Origin: Trichocladium uniseriatum
Lineage: Eukaryota > Ascomycota > Sordariomycetes > Sordariales > Chaetomiaceae
NCBI GenBank assembly: GCA_017139535.1
Contig: WOUO01000001.1
Span: forward strand, 372,001 to 436,000
Direction: 5' to 3'
DNA length: 64,000 nt
The position numbers were made by a program, and so were the translations under genes. Below are positions 20,682 through 32,882 of the stretch, in pieces; within the stretch, counting starts at the first letter, position 1; every line of letters starts with the position of its first letter. Below the pieces are notes generated by a model. It was not told where the DNA came from and ran no database searches. It saw nothing but the letters and a program-made list of their open reading frames with translations.

Positions 20682-21610
20682 CTTCAAAGAAGTGAGAATA
20701 TCTCACAGAAAGTCGGGTGGTGAAGACAAGAGTCTTGGGTCAGTTCCGGACTATGTCGTGAGTGTCCTTGTGTGGTCCCTTGGGGGAGTTGGGGATGGAA
20801 TCGTAGTGCTAGATAATAAGATTGTAGGGTTCGGTGAGAAGTTGGTGAAAGTAAACTGGGCATGGAAGTTCTGACTATATATATGTCCTTGGGAGTTTGG
20901 AAACCCTTGGCTGCTAGTTGCTAAACAAAGTCCTAGGCTCTCCTGAACAGGTCGTGGCTACTGTATGGAAAACGGGGTTTGAGTTTGCAAGTGTTCGGTA
21001 ATTTATAGTACAAGAGAGTAATGGTTTTCAGCTTATAGAAGAAGTGCATTGTGTTATACTTGATAGCTGAGTGAGTTTATGATATGCACTAGAGAGTCGA
21101 GACTCTCAGTGGAAGAGGATGAGTGAGAAGGGTGAAGCTCATGGGTTGCTCTAGTGTCCCTAATAGGCATATAAATACTAGGTGTTCATGCCCTGATTTG
21201 CGTCCCACTTTGTCCTTCATCTTGGTTGTCAACCTTTCATGTTAGATATGATATGACCTGCTCTCCCCTTGTATTGTAAAAAGCACCGTGACTTGAATCA
21301 GATGGTTTGTTCATCTCGGCAGCCAAGGCAAGAAGACAAACGAGAGACAAAACAAACCGCCAGGACAAAGGTCAAATCGAAAAAGAATTATCATGTTGGT
21401 GAAACTTATACAACTTGATTTCTTTGTCACTACAGATCAGTGACCCAAACCAGTTCACAGGGAGACAACCAACATATGCTCCTTACACTATAGAGCGCAG
21501 CGGCAAGCAGATTCATTCATTCATGTCACATCACGTCGAACTTCAATTGATTAGATTTGTATTCTCTTTAATGTTTTGATTTATCAATTTCTAGATTGCC
21601 AACATGCCGC
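20682..21610. other. Intergenic region, no gene seen
   Basis: About 930 bp, AT-rich, upstream of the orphan gene and downstream of the acyl-CoA dehydrogenase gene (both minus strand). TATATATA lies at about 20876-20883. No other supported feature. Confidence 0.5.
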
Positions 21611-22971
21611 TTACTTGCTCTCGGCCGGGCCATAGGTCGCGGCCCAGGCGTCGTACGTTGGCGACAGCATCAGCTGCTGCATGTGACGTCTCCGAATGCC
21701 CACGTTGCCGCCATCAAAGATGGGCAGCACCATAGCAGTGTTTAGCAGCTCCGAGAAGGGTTGGTCCAGATCATAGGCCGTGCTATCGTCCATGTTAGTT
21801 TGTCTACTCTGACACACGCGAAATGGCATGTTTGGTTTTCAACTTACATGCCCACCGCATTAATCGCATCCGTACACGCCTTGACAGCGGCGTCACTGCA
21901 GTAAATCTTGGCCGACAGCGCCAGCTCGCGGCGTGCGTCATAGTCGCCGGGCCCCTTCTCCATCGCATGTGCAGCCTTCCACGTCAGGGCGCGCGAGGCC
22001 TCGGCCTGCATCTTGATCCCCGAGAGCAGGTCGGCAAACGCCTGGCGCTCGAGCAGGGGCACGGCACCGTTGCGCGAGTCGCGCTTGGCGAACGCCAGAG
22101 CGGCGTCGAACGCGGCGCGCATCAGGCCGACGCCCATGGCGCCGACCAGAACGGCGCTGGCGTCGAACGAACCAAAGGCAACCTGTGCACCCTGGCCGGG
22201 GGGGCAGAGTACGTTCTTTGCGGGTACGCGCACGTTGTTGTAGCGCACGTGGGGGCCCGACACGGAGGTGTGGCCAGGAGTGGAGATGTGGCGGATGACC
22301 TCGAAGGCGCCGTCGCCGTTACGGTCGAGGTCGGCGCGGGTAACGAGGATGATCATGACGCGGTCCTTGGGGTCGCTGTCGGGGTCGGCCGCGGTGGTGA
22401 CGTCGCGGCAGACGACGCAGGCCAGGTCGCAGCCCTTGAAGTCCCAGCCGGCGCAGTTGGTCGCCCACATCTTCTCACCGTTGATGACCCACTCGTCACC
22501 CTCGAGGCGCGCCGTGGTCTGGAAGCCGGGGGCGCCCTTCTCCAGGGCATTGGCGACGCCGCCGGGCTCGCTGAAGACGAGCGAGGCTAGCGGTGCGCCC
22601 TCGCCGCTTAGGAAGGGCGCGAGGAACTCGGCGTGCTCAGGCTTGGCGGCGATGTTCATCGGGGTCAGGCCGAGACCCGTAGCAAAGATGGTGAGGGCGG
22701 CCGAGGGCTCGACGGCGTAGCACTCCTCGACCATGATGGCGGCCTCGACCAGGCTCCCGGCGTTCCCGCCGTGAGCCGGGGAGATCTGGCCCTTGAGCAG
22801 GCCGCCGGCGACGGCAGCGGCATAGGTGGGCTGGGTGGCTTGGAAGCGCTTGTGGTGCTCATCATGCTTGAGGTACTCGGCCCGAGCGGGCTTGAGGACG
22901 TGCTGGGCAAAGCCAGCGGCGGCAGCACGGGTGCCAGCCTCGGTCGGGCCCAGGTGGAAGTCGACAGGCAT
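21611..22971 (-). CDS. Acyl-CoA dehydrogenase family flavoprotein
   Basis: FAD enzyme that introduces a trans-2 double bond in an acyl-CoA thioester, or a related oxidase-type reaction. Exons 22971-21848 and 21782-21611, with a 65-bp intron, give 431 residues, about the usual 380-440. The N-domain helices carry HGGNAGSLVEAAIMVEE. The FAD-contact middle domain has LASLVFSEPGGVAN and WVINGEKMWATNCAG. The C-domain has RDSRNGAVPLLERQAFADLL, typical of the family, and ends YDAWAATYG. No mitochondrial presequence or PTS1 is evident (ends AESK). Start MPVDFHLGPTEAG was preferred; the upstream ORF extension lacks an ATG in good context. It could serve fatty-acid or amino-acid breakdown; a role with the nearby P450 is possible but unproven. 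Confidence 0.92.
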
Positions 22972-24690
22972 GTTGCCAAGGTGGGCGCGACAGTGGTGAC
23001 AGTGCGAGCCAAGGGACTGGGAACGTGGGAAATGGCCGGGGAAGAGTGGGAAATGAGGTGACTGGGTTTCTCGGATCCGAAGTTGCACTGTGTTCCTCTG
23101 TTCCTGCAGGACTCGGGAATAACTCGATCTGCAGCAGGTGAAATACTATGTATGTAGTAGTATGTAGAAAAAAACAAAAGACAGAAACCAACCAAGCCCA
23201 ACGTTAGCTGCGTTTATTAGTCCCTTTTGTTGACTTGATGGATCACGGGTGGTCATGGATTTGGACGCCAGCAACGGGCCCAACGACCCAACCCCGCAAA
23301 CCCCTCCTTCCCCCCCGAGTCCAGTCGCCGAGCCACGCGGTCTTGGCTTCCGGGGTTGGAGGGCAATCTCATGCTGCCGGTGTTCGCAGGTCTCACTTTG
23401 TTCTTGCAGGGTCTGAATCCTTTGGGCTAGGGTCAGCGTTGCACGTTGCAACGGTCGCCGGGGTCTGAGACTACTGGCGCCAACTGGCCACGGCTGCTTT
23501 TTGAATTTTCGCCGATCTTGCCGTTGTTCTCTGCCGTGGAGCCGCAGCACGAGGAGAAGGGACTTTGAAAGCAAAGATTTGTGCGGATGTTTTGTCTTGT
23601 TTCGTGTGCGGAGAAATGCTGACCTGGGCGTGCCAGTGTTTGTTGAAAATAGAAGGTGCGAAGCCCGGAAATAAATGCCTGTGGTGGGTTTATCGGGGCA
23701 TTTCGCGAGGGCACAGACGGCGGTTGGCTGGCCGGACTCGTGGTTGCTGCCGGGCCGTCCCCCACCGAGGTTCCGGTGAACTACCGCCGCTCTCTCGGTC
23801 TAACCCCAGAGGCCCAAGTGCCAAATGCAATACGACGCCGTGCCGTGTTCCAACTTGCAACGATAAGCAAAAAGGGGGGAAATGGCACCATACTGGCAAT
23901 ATTTTATCATTGCTGCTGCAGACACTTTTGCGGCACCACTCACCAAACTGGAAGGAAGTTGGGACCATTTCTCGTTCAACTTCTTGTCAAAATGTCAAAG
24001 CTCACAGTAAAAGACAATGGCCAATGGACAAAATAACCGAATCGGGATGTAGAGGAGGGCCGAGCAGCCTGCAGGGGACCGGGCCGAGGACGGGGAACAG
24101 TGCTCGAAAACCTCTCCCCTGCTCCTCTCGGGTCATCCCCGGTTCGCTACCAAGGCCACGCAGGGACAGGCTCACAGGCAGGGACACAGCCGCGGCGCAT
24201 GCTGCTGAAGTTCACATGTGGAGATTCAGGCTTGATCCCTTGTGCACGCAGGGGACGAGAGTAGCATCCAGACGGCGGATAAATGGGTTTCAATCAGGAT
24301 CAGCAATTCCTCCCGATATTTCTACCTGCTATCTGGCAAGGATATGACAAAAATCAGGGGTTGCGAGGGGGCCCTGAGGGATGCAGTTGTTGCCAACCGA
24401 TCACACAAATCGAGTCTGGCATCACTCCCCCAACAGACTAACCCATTATGCGATAGCCATGAAGCGCATTGATTAACGGCGTCGCCCCCCCACCCCCTCC
24501 GATCAGTCGTCAGCCCGGCAGGATTCCGAGTCCCTTCTCAGCCCTTCCGACCGCCCTTCGACAACGGCTCAAGCTGAGTCTAACGGCCCCCCACTGCTCA
24601 GCTGGCATCTGAGTTAGCAGACGTTCACTGAGACGAAGGTTGACTTCACGCCCTCGAGTTCAAGTCGTGACTCTTGTCAACCTCGCCAGC
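22972..24690. other. Divergent intergenic region, no gene seen
   Basis: About 1.7 kb between the divergent dehydrogenase and rhodopsin-like genes. A short A-rich run is at about 23166-23176. The small ORFs (about 23.1-24.4 kb) have no motifs or splice-linked partners. Confidence 0.5.
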
Positions 24691-26139
24691 ATGGCCGGCT
24701 CATCCACGGCCGCCGCCGACCCCGGCTACACGGTCGGCGAATCACGCAGCGAGAAGATCGTCGCCATTGTGTCAGCCATGATGGTGTTCGCCACCGTCGT
24801 CCTCCTGATCCGGATTTGGGCCAGATACCGGATCCAGGGCATCTCCAGTGGTGCAGACGAGTGGACCATTCTCGCCTCGTGGGCCTTTAGCGTGGCCTTT
24901 ACCATCAATGTGTGCATGCGTGAGTGCTTTCCTCTCACACAGAGCCCTTGAGAGAGTGAGATCTGACGACAACGACAGAAACCCAACACGGGCTGGGCAA
25001 ACATGTGCTGGATCTTCCTCCAGAGACAAACTTTGCCGCCTCTCTCGAGCTCTTCTTCTACGGCGAGGCCACATACTACGTTACCGTCAGCTTGACCAAG
25101 ATGTCCATCTTGTTCCTGTATCTCAAGGTCATCCCGCAACAACTATACCGCGTCCTGAGCTGGATCATGATGGCCTTCGTCGGCCTGACGGGCCTCACCT
25201 GCGTCATTGCTGGCATCTTTCAGTGCAACCCGATCCACAAGGCCTGGCACACCGAGGTCCCGGGAACCTGCTTCAACCAGGTGGGCCTGTACCTGGCCAA
25301 CGCGGGCCTGAACATCGCCCAGGATCTCATCATCTACTTTTTGCCCGTCCGGACGCTCTGGAAGGTCCAGCTTCCGCTCAAGCAGCGCATTGCCCTGATT
25401 GCCATTTTCGTCGTTGGTGCTTTCGTGTGCCTGACTGGCATCCTGCGTCTGGAATCGCTTACCATGGCGTCCGTGTCCAAGGACCCTACATGTAAGTCCA
25501 TCTGCCATCCCAAGTTCCTCAGAAAAGGTGATAATTAACACGTGAACGTCAGGGGACAACTACGGCGCAGCAATCTGGTCCTCGATCGAGTCCAACGTCG
25601 GCATCGTGTGCGCCTCCCTCGTCCACCTCAAGCCCATCATCGCGCGCTACGCCCCGGGCATGCTCGGCATCCGCACCACCACCCGCCTGCCCGACGAGCG
25701 GTCCGGCGGCGCCAACGGCGGCTCGGGCGGCCCCACCGGCAACACCGACAGCAGCCGCACCATCGGGCGCTCGGCCAAGAGCAAGCCGTTCGGCATCCTG
25801 ACCGAGATGGAGATGGAGGACAAGTACAACGACGAGGCCTCCCTGGCGCGCGACCGGGACCGCTCGGTGGAGAGATCCGATGCCGACACGCCCATGGGCA
25901 AGCCCATGACGGCTTATTCGAGCGAAAACGGCAGTGATGGCTATTACCAGGGGCCGCCGGGCCGGGATGTGGAGAGGCAACAGCAGGCGCTGGCACCGCC
26001 GCCACACCAACAGCAGCAACAGCAGCATTTGGGGATTCAGAAGACGACGCAGTTTACCCTTTCGTATGGGGGGAGGGAGCCGGGCGTGTACTACCCTGAC
26101 GCGCGGGATGTTGCGACTCAGGTTGGGAGAGGGTTTTGA
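24691..26139 (+). CDS. Rhodopsin-domain (Pth11/SAT4-like) integral membrane protein, second copy
   Basis: Seven-helix membrane protein of the same broad family as the gene at 9971-11355. Exons 24691-24919, 24979-25491 and 25553-26139 (introns 59 and 61 bp) give 442 residues. Typical parts are VVLLIRIWARYRI, SSGADEWTILASW, a QTQHGLGKH loop, YYVTVSLTKMSILFLYLKV, FQCNPIHKAWH, PGTCFNQVGLYLANAGLNIA, LPVRTLWKVQLPLKQRI and IWSSIESNVGIVCASLVHLKP, all strongly conserved in the family. The C-terminal ~150 residues are hydrophilic, with Gly- and Gln-rich stretches (QQQQQQH) and many Asp/Arg. The C-tail differs completely from the first copy, so the two are not recent duplicates. Function and ligand unknown. 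Confidence 0.93.
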
Positions 26140-27799
26140 GTTCAAAGCGGGAGCGGGAGCGGGAACGAGGGCTGTACATAATTATTATCATGGGTACATG
26201 TGGGATTTTGTGTATATTAGCGTGTTCTCAAGGCGCATAGATACCGTCTTGAATTGGATTTGGGTCATGGCTAATTTCAAAAATTTGAAATCAATATTTG
26301 GTTTGATATTGGGTGACCACTGGCGAGCCGCCGTTCTGAATCCTTCACGTTTTATCGGACGACGGAGACTGCAGTGCCCGAATGTAAGCCCGGACTCTCT
26401 GGCAGCGGATGGAAGGCTGCAGCTCAGAGGCAGAGAATGAGAAAACCAGCCGCCCCCAGAATCAATAGACGGCACAAGTTAATTATTATGAAACGGGAAT
26501 AAGGTTCACTGTGATCCGGTCCTGCAAGTGAATCCGAGCGATCGGTGCGACATTCGGTGGGTTTTGCGGGGAAACTCGGCTCGGCTCAAACATTTTTTTC
26601 TCCCTTTCGGTTTCGAGACTCTCTTCCGTCTTCTCTTGCCGTGTGCGTGGCAGCGTGCATCTGTGCATCTGCGTGACGAATTGTTGATGTGACCCAAGGA
26701 TAACGTCAGTGGAGGTGCCTCCCCCTTTCGCCGTGCAGAAAATCAGATTGCTGAATGCATGCGGTGCCTGGATTTTTCCAAGACGCCAGAAACCGGCAGA
26801 AAAGCGAGAAATCCGCCGGGGTTGACCAGAGACTAAGCCCGATGCGGGAGGACCCAGGGAGATCCGCGGCTAGGAAGGGGGCAGGTCGGTAGCGAGTTTG
26901 AGAAACGATCCTTCCACGTTGTCGGATGAAAAGAGTCGAAGCTTGCGGCCCTGCCTGCCTGCCTGATCCAGTGGAGCAAACCGTGCCTTCCACGAGCCGG
27001 TTGCTGTTTTGGCAGTGCTTTTACGGCGCACAGTTCTGAATTAGGCCTGGATTGGAGCCTGGGGTCTGACTCAGTTCCCTTTTGTCAAAAAGCAAGGCAT
27101 GACAGATTCCCGGTTGAATGGTTTGGAAAACACCGAGTCCTTGGACATGGACAGATCCGAGATCGTGAACCCTGGACCCTGACCCTGCCATGCCACCTCC
27201 TTGGGTTTTCGGCCCCTCGGCCGCCGCCCATGCGCCGAAAATCAACACATTGACACCTGTTCCAGGTCAACGCCCTGCCTGCTTCTCACTTTTCACAAAG
27301 AGCTATGCGATCGCCCTTGACCCAAACGAGTCTGGTCCGAGTCTCATCACTGGTCGTCAGGCGTCAACAATGCAGCTCCGGGGCCCGCCAGCCCACATAG
27401 TCTCACACAGTCTCCGATTGTCAAAGCCACGATCGATCCATTTCCTCCGGCCGTGGCTCCCTTGGCCCTCCCCTTGGCTCCCTTAGCTCCCCTTGGCTAA
27501 ACTGCTTCACCTGGCTCAGCTGGGCTTCGTCAGCCCGTAGTCAGGCCCGGAGATGGCGCGAGTTCGGGATGGAGTCGCTTCCATGTCTCCATGTCTCCAT
27601 GTCCCATGCTTGCCGGGAACCAGTGTGCCTGTGCTCGTGTCCGTGCCGACGGCAAAGCTCCAAATCCCACAGGCTGCCGATAATATTTATACTTGGTCCG
27701 ATCCTGGTGTTTTGACTTTGTCTGACGAATCTGTTCTGGACGACTGCCCCCTTGTCAGTTCGCGTTCCCGGTCTGCCACCTTCCACTCAGGTTGCCATC
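26140..27799. other. Intergenic region, no gene seen
   Basis: About 1.66 kb upstream of the P450 gene. Short direct repeats of TTGGCTCCC/TCCCCTTGGC lie at about 27460-27500 and of CCATGTCTC at about 27580-27605. No supported exon or TATA box with confidence (TAATATTTATA at about 27680 is a candidate). Confidence 0.45.
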
Positions 27800-29826
27800 A
27801 TGTCCTCTTCTTCCAAGGACTTGATCCTCGCCGTCCGCTTAGCCCCCTCATTGCTTCGGGGTGAAGCTGACCTGGCCAGCATCTTCAAATCTGCAGGCAT
27901 ACTCGTAAGCACTCCCACCTCCTACCCACACCACTCGCCACCGACTGGGTCCTGATGCACATTCGCTTGCAGGCTCTTGCATACCTCGTCTGCCTGGCTG
28001 TCTACCGTTACTTTTTCCACCCCTTGGCACGGTTTCCAGGGCCCAGGCTCGCTCCATTCAACAACGTACGTACAGATTATATGGGGCCACTTCCCCATCT
28101 CCCACCCACGGCGCTGGGACGCAGGTGACATGGGACCCAGATGCTGACCCAACCTTCCTCATAGGCGCTGTGGTTTTGGACACTGCTCAAGGGCAAGGCA
28201 CCATGGGTCAATCATTCCTGGCACAAAAAATACGGTATGACTACTCCTCGTTGCTCCTTACACGAAAAGAAAATCAAACTAATCACTGTCTGCCCCCAGG
28301 CCCGGTGGTGAGGATCGGTGTAAACCACCTCAGCTTTTCAACCCACGCCGCCCAGAAAACCATCTATGGCTTCGGCACCAAGGAGGTCCCGTCCTTTTGC
28401 AAGGACCCCGAGTTCTCCACACCCGAGGTTGACGGCACCGTCAACATCATTGTTGAGGTCGACAAGCAGGAACATGCTCGCATGCGCCGTATGCTGAGCC
28501 ATGCCTTTACCAACACCAATCTGTTTCCCCACGAGCACGTCATTACGCGGCGCGCAGATGAGATGCTGGATCGTTTCGGTGACATCCAGGAGGAGGACGG
28601 CAAAAAGGGTATCAACTTTGTCAAGTGGTCGTACTACGTGACTTATGATATCATGGGTGAGTGGCACCGTTTTTTCAGTTCACTGGCATGCCAAGACACG
28701 CAGCTAACAGAAATCAGGAGATATGTGCTTTGGTGACCTCTGGGATATCCAAACAGCCAAACAACCACAGGGCAAATTCCACTGGGCCGATGTCATCACT
28801 GCCACGACCAACGTCAACGACATGCTCCGCGCCATCTGTGTCATTCCTGGACTGTTCAGCCTCGTCGCCTGGATAATGCCCAAGAGCTTGCAGGACACCA
28901 TCGTCCGCCATGCCGAATACGCCCATGAATACACACAGGCGTGGGTACCACTATTGATTAATACCCCTGACTCTTGGCTGACGCCCTTACTAGACGCCTC
29001 GCCATGAAAACAGACCGCAAAGACTTCTTCTACCACATGCTTCGCGCATGCGATAGCAGCAAAGGCAGCATCCCGCGCCCCTCCGACAGCGAAATTGCCT
29101 CGCACATCCAGGCCATGATGCTCGCCGGCAGCATCACCACCGCCACCTTCCTCCCCGGCACGCTCTACTACCTGTGTCAGGATCCGGCCAGGCGCGCCCG
29201 CCTCACCGCCGAGATCCGCGGCCGGTTCGCAACTGCCGACGACATCACTGCTCGTGCGTTAGTCGAAGAGTGTCCTTACCTCAATGCCGTGTGCGAAGAG
29301 AGCCTCCGCATTTACCCGCCCGCGGGTGCGGCACATCTAACGCGGATCGTCCCGGAAGGCGGTTGCGATATTGCCGGGTATTGGGTGCCCGGAGGGGTAA
29401 GTTCCATTTATTAATTATTTGATCCGAAGATCCCGGGATATGCATCCGCCATTCCAGTTAATATCACTTTACTTACTCATCGCACGACAGACGCGCGTAT
29501 CCGTCCACCCCTGGTCCATCCTTCGCGATCCCGCCAACTACCACCGCCCCGACGAATTTATTCCCGAGCGGTGGCTGCCCAACGAGCCCGCCGGCCAGCG
29601 GGGCGACCGGCTCGAGACCAGCCTGCCGTTCTCGTCGGGCCCGCGCGGCTGTCTCGGCAAGAACCTGGCTTATCTCGAGATGCGCGTCATTCTGGCCCGG
29701 ATGCTGTGGCGTTATGATATTACCTGGTTTGACCAGAGCGTGGATTGGGAACGGGATGGGATGGGGTATACGGTGTGGAAGAAGCCCGATTTTCGGGTCT
29801 TGGTGAAGGAGAGGGAGGGGATTTGA
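27800..29826 (+). CDS. Cytochrome P450 monooxygenase (isotrichodermin C-15 hydroxylase-like)
   Basis: Heme-thiolate monooxygenase of the ER membrane, using O2 and electrons from P450 reductase. Exons 27800-27904, 27973-28065, 28165-28234, 28300-28656, 28718-28940, 28994-29396 and 29491-29826, all phases consistent, give 528 residues. An N-terminal anchor (ALAYLVCLAVYRYFF) is followed by the hinge HPLARFPGPR. The I-helix region reads MLAGSITTATF; the usual acidic residue before Thr is Ile here. Next are EESLR (ExxR), PERW, and the heme loop FSSGPRGCLGKN with Cys471. The resemblance is to fungal CYPs acting on sesquiterpenes and other secondary metabolites; substrate unknown. No PKS or terpene synthase adjoins it. 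Confidence 0.93.
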
Positions 29827-30409
29827 GAAAACATGAAGGGGTATGTATGGTGGTGTGGATGAAGTCGAATTACCTGGTACTGGCGCAGTGGCGCTACTGG
29901 GTATTGCTGAAAGGGGTTTAGGCGTTGGGCAAAATAAGGGGATAGACTTTAGACGGGTAGACAAAGTAGGCCCTCGCCGTTAGCGTAGTTGCATTTTATT
30001 TGGGTTGATATCGTAAAATTGAATAAACATTACAAGATGATTATCATGATGTGTCTCTTGTGTGTTCAGCAGCATTCTAGGATGTTTCTTGGTTGTCATA
30101 GTTCATAGTTCTGAAAGCAGACACGCCTAATACACGAACAAACCCGATTCGAGCCTACCAAGATGGGATGGGGGGTATTTATTTTGTCCCATCCATTTAT
30201 TGCTGTAAATAATACTTTCATAGATTCACCACCGCTAGAGGAACTCTAACAAGGGCATGTGGCGCCGCAAGAGCCGCTGCCAAGGTCTCAAGTCTATCTG
30301 AGGCAGTTTATCATTCAATGCGTATAATACATGCGGTCGATAATTAATACATCTGTAAGTATACATATTACATGAACAAACCTGGACCCTTATGCCGGTG
30401 TCCTACATG
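29827..30409. other. Intergenic region between convergent genes
   Basis: About 580 bp between the P450 stop and the end of the broken orphan copy. It is AT-rich from about 29,990, as expected for 3' UTRs and terminators. No other feature seen. Confidence 0.5.
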
Positions 30410-31712
30410 TTACCAATTTTGACAAGCAGGTTTCGGGTCAGGCAACTCGGGTGCACACACCCGAGCCCACGTCTCCGCCGCCCCAACCACAACACAAGGA
30501 AAACAGTTGGCCCGTTCATTCTCCGGGCACCTCTTGACTCTTTTGAAGATCTCCACATGTTTATTCTTCCAGATCTTTCTATCCTCCGTCCCGTATGCGT
30601 ATGGGAGCTCCGCCCACAGCTCCCTCTCCTGAATCTCTCGTAAAGTTCCCTCCGCCTCCCGCCTCCAGCCCTCCCTCATCCCCCTAATCTTTCCCAAGAC
30701 TCCCTCATCTCCCAAAGCCTCCACCAATCACTCCGCCTCCGCCAGATGTGTATCATACCCCCGCAAACTCTCGCACGGGCTCGGATGACCCAGGAAGTTC
30801 CGCAGCCGCGAGAACACCCCGAGCTGCTCGCGGATCTCGGGCCCTACTGACCAGTTCCCTGTCGCGTCCTGTAGCTCCCCAAAGGCGCAGCGCATGAAGT
30901 CGGGGCCGCGGGCCCACCGGCCGAGTTCGTGCATCCGCGGCCACCGGGTAAGGGAGGTGCGCCAGAGTGAGCGCTTGGCGAGGATGAAGGCTTGTCGGAG
31001 GGTGCGCATGGCTAGGGGGTGGTTTTGGAAGACTTGTGCGAGCGGTGGGTGGGTGGTGAGCCAGTTGGTAGAACTGGCTCCGCTGTCCGTGGTGGTTGCG
31101 GGGGTCTGGGTCCGCTGTGGGTGTTCGTTGGGTGTCGGGCGTACCTCCTCCCAAGGGCTGCTCACTGAGGCGGGCATTGCCAGTGTTTGCCCCTCCGAGT
31201 CCGGCTGTTGTTTTGTGCGTCTTTGGACTGGAGCCCGTTCTCTGTAGAGGCTAGTCAAGGTGGCCCGTAGGTATCGTGGGGCCTCAAGTGCGTCTTGGAC
31301 GGGGTTTTGGAGGATTGGCCTCCCGTCGGCGTAGTGGTAGAGTACGCCATGTATGGCGTACTTGTGAAGTTGGCGTGGGTTATGGCTTGGGCTGGTACTC
31401 GCGTTTGCTTTGTGCCGCCCTCATTGCCGCTTTCCGGCGTTGCGAAGCTATGGTGGGTTTCATATATGTATGAACAGAAAATGGTCCCGCGGACACTCCA
31501 CCGCTGGTGGTGTCGCCTTCACTGGACGTCAATGGCGGCGAGAGTGGTGGCTGGGTAGAGTGCCCCAATACTTGGGTTTGTGCCCGAAGTAGTTTTAACC
31601 CGAGACTGATATTCTTCCGCTTGAGCCCAGCATTCTCCTTTTGGAGATGCTCGATCTGCGCCTTTGCTCTAGCAAGTTGCTGGGCGACAGAAGTGATAAT
31701 TTTTGGCGACAT
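30410..31712 (-). pseudogene. Broken paralogue of the orphan coiled-coil gene at 19.4-20.7 kb
   Basis: Same layout as the intact copy: MSPKIITSVAQQLARA coiled coil, then HGVLYHYADG, VFQNHPLAM, GPDFMRCAFGELQDAT, LRNFLGHP and AETWARVCAPEL, with roughly half the aligned residues identical by eye. Two lesions break it. The N-terminal frame stops at 31380-31382 while the matching sequence (RQLHKYAIHG) resumes in another frame, so a frameshift lies between about 31382 and 31425. An in-frame TGA at 30728-30730 follows HLAEAE where the intact copy has a sense codon (VAERLV). No GT-AG intron removes either lesion while keeping the conserved residues. Intact copy and this one share orientation. Confidence 0.85.
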
Positions 31713-32882
31713 AGTGTGATTTGTGACAAATATATATCACAATAGTTGGTGATAGTGGAGGAAGTCTCAAGTGAAGAAGACTTCGTGAACCAGTTGTCCT
31801 GGTCTTGTCTCTTGCCCGAGTTGGAGGTGAAGTTGTGTTGATGTCAAGACAAATCCTCCGGCTGTTCAGTCTGCTGCTGTGTGGTTGTCATGTTGAGTGT
31901 TCGGGTTAGATATAAGGTATCAAGTAGTGCGTGCCCCGGTGAGGTTCCGGATAAAATCAAGTTAAAGGATACGGATCATAATCAAGGAGAGAGGAAAGAC
32001 AGCTCGAGGGTATTGGATTTCGAGACCCCCCATCGCTATGAGAAGAGATGCTGTTGCTGGGAAGTGTTGTTATATATAATTACAAGATTCCTCCCTCACT
32101 CACTCAGGAGCATATATTGTCAAAGACGCATCCTGAGTACGCGCCCAACATGAAGGAATCTTGCAAGCCACCGACAGAGCATCTTCAAGTTTACTTGAAG
32201 GGCAGGGGCCGGGATCCATCAAGTCATGGACTTCAGATCTTGAAAAATGAGGTGATGGGAAGCAGAAGCTTGGTGAATTTCTGCTGGCGTTACATCCTTT
32301 CAACTACCTCTATCAACACTCAGGCTGGACCGAAACCAGTTTGCACTTTGATTTACAAACTGCATCACGATTTCTTGGTGGTTTGGTACCAGTAGAGTGA
32401 CCCTCCCTTCCCCCCCGGAATAGATACACAGCAGCAGACACAGTTTGCGTAGCAACAAAGACAAATCATAGTGGCAAACAACTTAAACACAAACTAGAAA
32501 CGACAATAGCTTGTGCAAACTGAAGTGGCTTAACCCTCATGGAGATGGTAGATATGCGAGTACCGTGGAAATACAAGCACGACAGAGCCACGCAAATTGG
32601 GGGCTAAGAGAGTGAGAGACGGAGAGGGAGGGGAAACAATGTCGGATTTGTACACCTTCAGGGGCGTGAGGGCAAAGGCCACGGTATTGAGGGCGGGACC
32701 TGTGTCAAGGATAAAAACTTGCAAGACGAGGAAGTCTGGTTGAAGAGGAGTTAGATTTTGAGGGCAACCGCTTACCTCTATGGCCTTACATGGGTGATGC
32801 AGAGGGATAGGAAGGAAACTCAGAAACACAGCGCCTTGTAGACTTTGACAATATCATGTGGCTATGGACTAAACCTCTAGAA
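31713..32882. other. Intergenic region, no gene seen
   Basis: About 1.17 kb. TATATATCAC lies about 10 bp upstream of the broken gene's start region at about 31730. The small ORF at 32530-32829 begins at a GTG and lacks motifs. The right end should hold the SPO11 3' UTR. Confidence 0.5.

Noticed and set aside
21823..22590. 255-codon plus-strand ORF opposite the acyl-CoA dehydrogenase
   Set aside because: Gly/Val/Ala-rich shadow frame; the minus strand has the complete family motifs.
25542..25937. Arg/His/Pro-rich ORF overlapping the second rhodopsin-like gene
   Set aside because: Alternate frame of a confirmed exon; no homology sense.
32530..32829. 99-codon minus-strand ORF downstream of SPO11
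   Set aside because: Starts with GTG, no motif, no splice link to SPO11.
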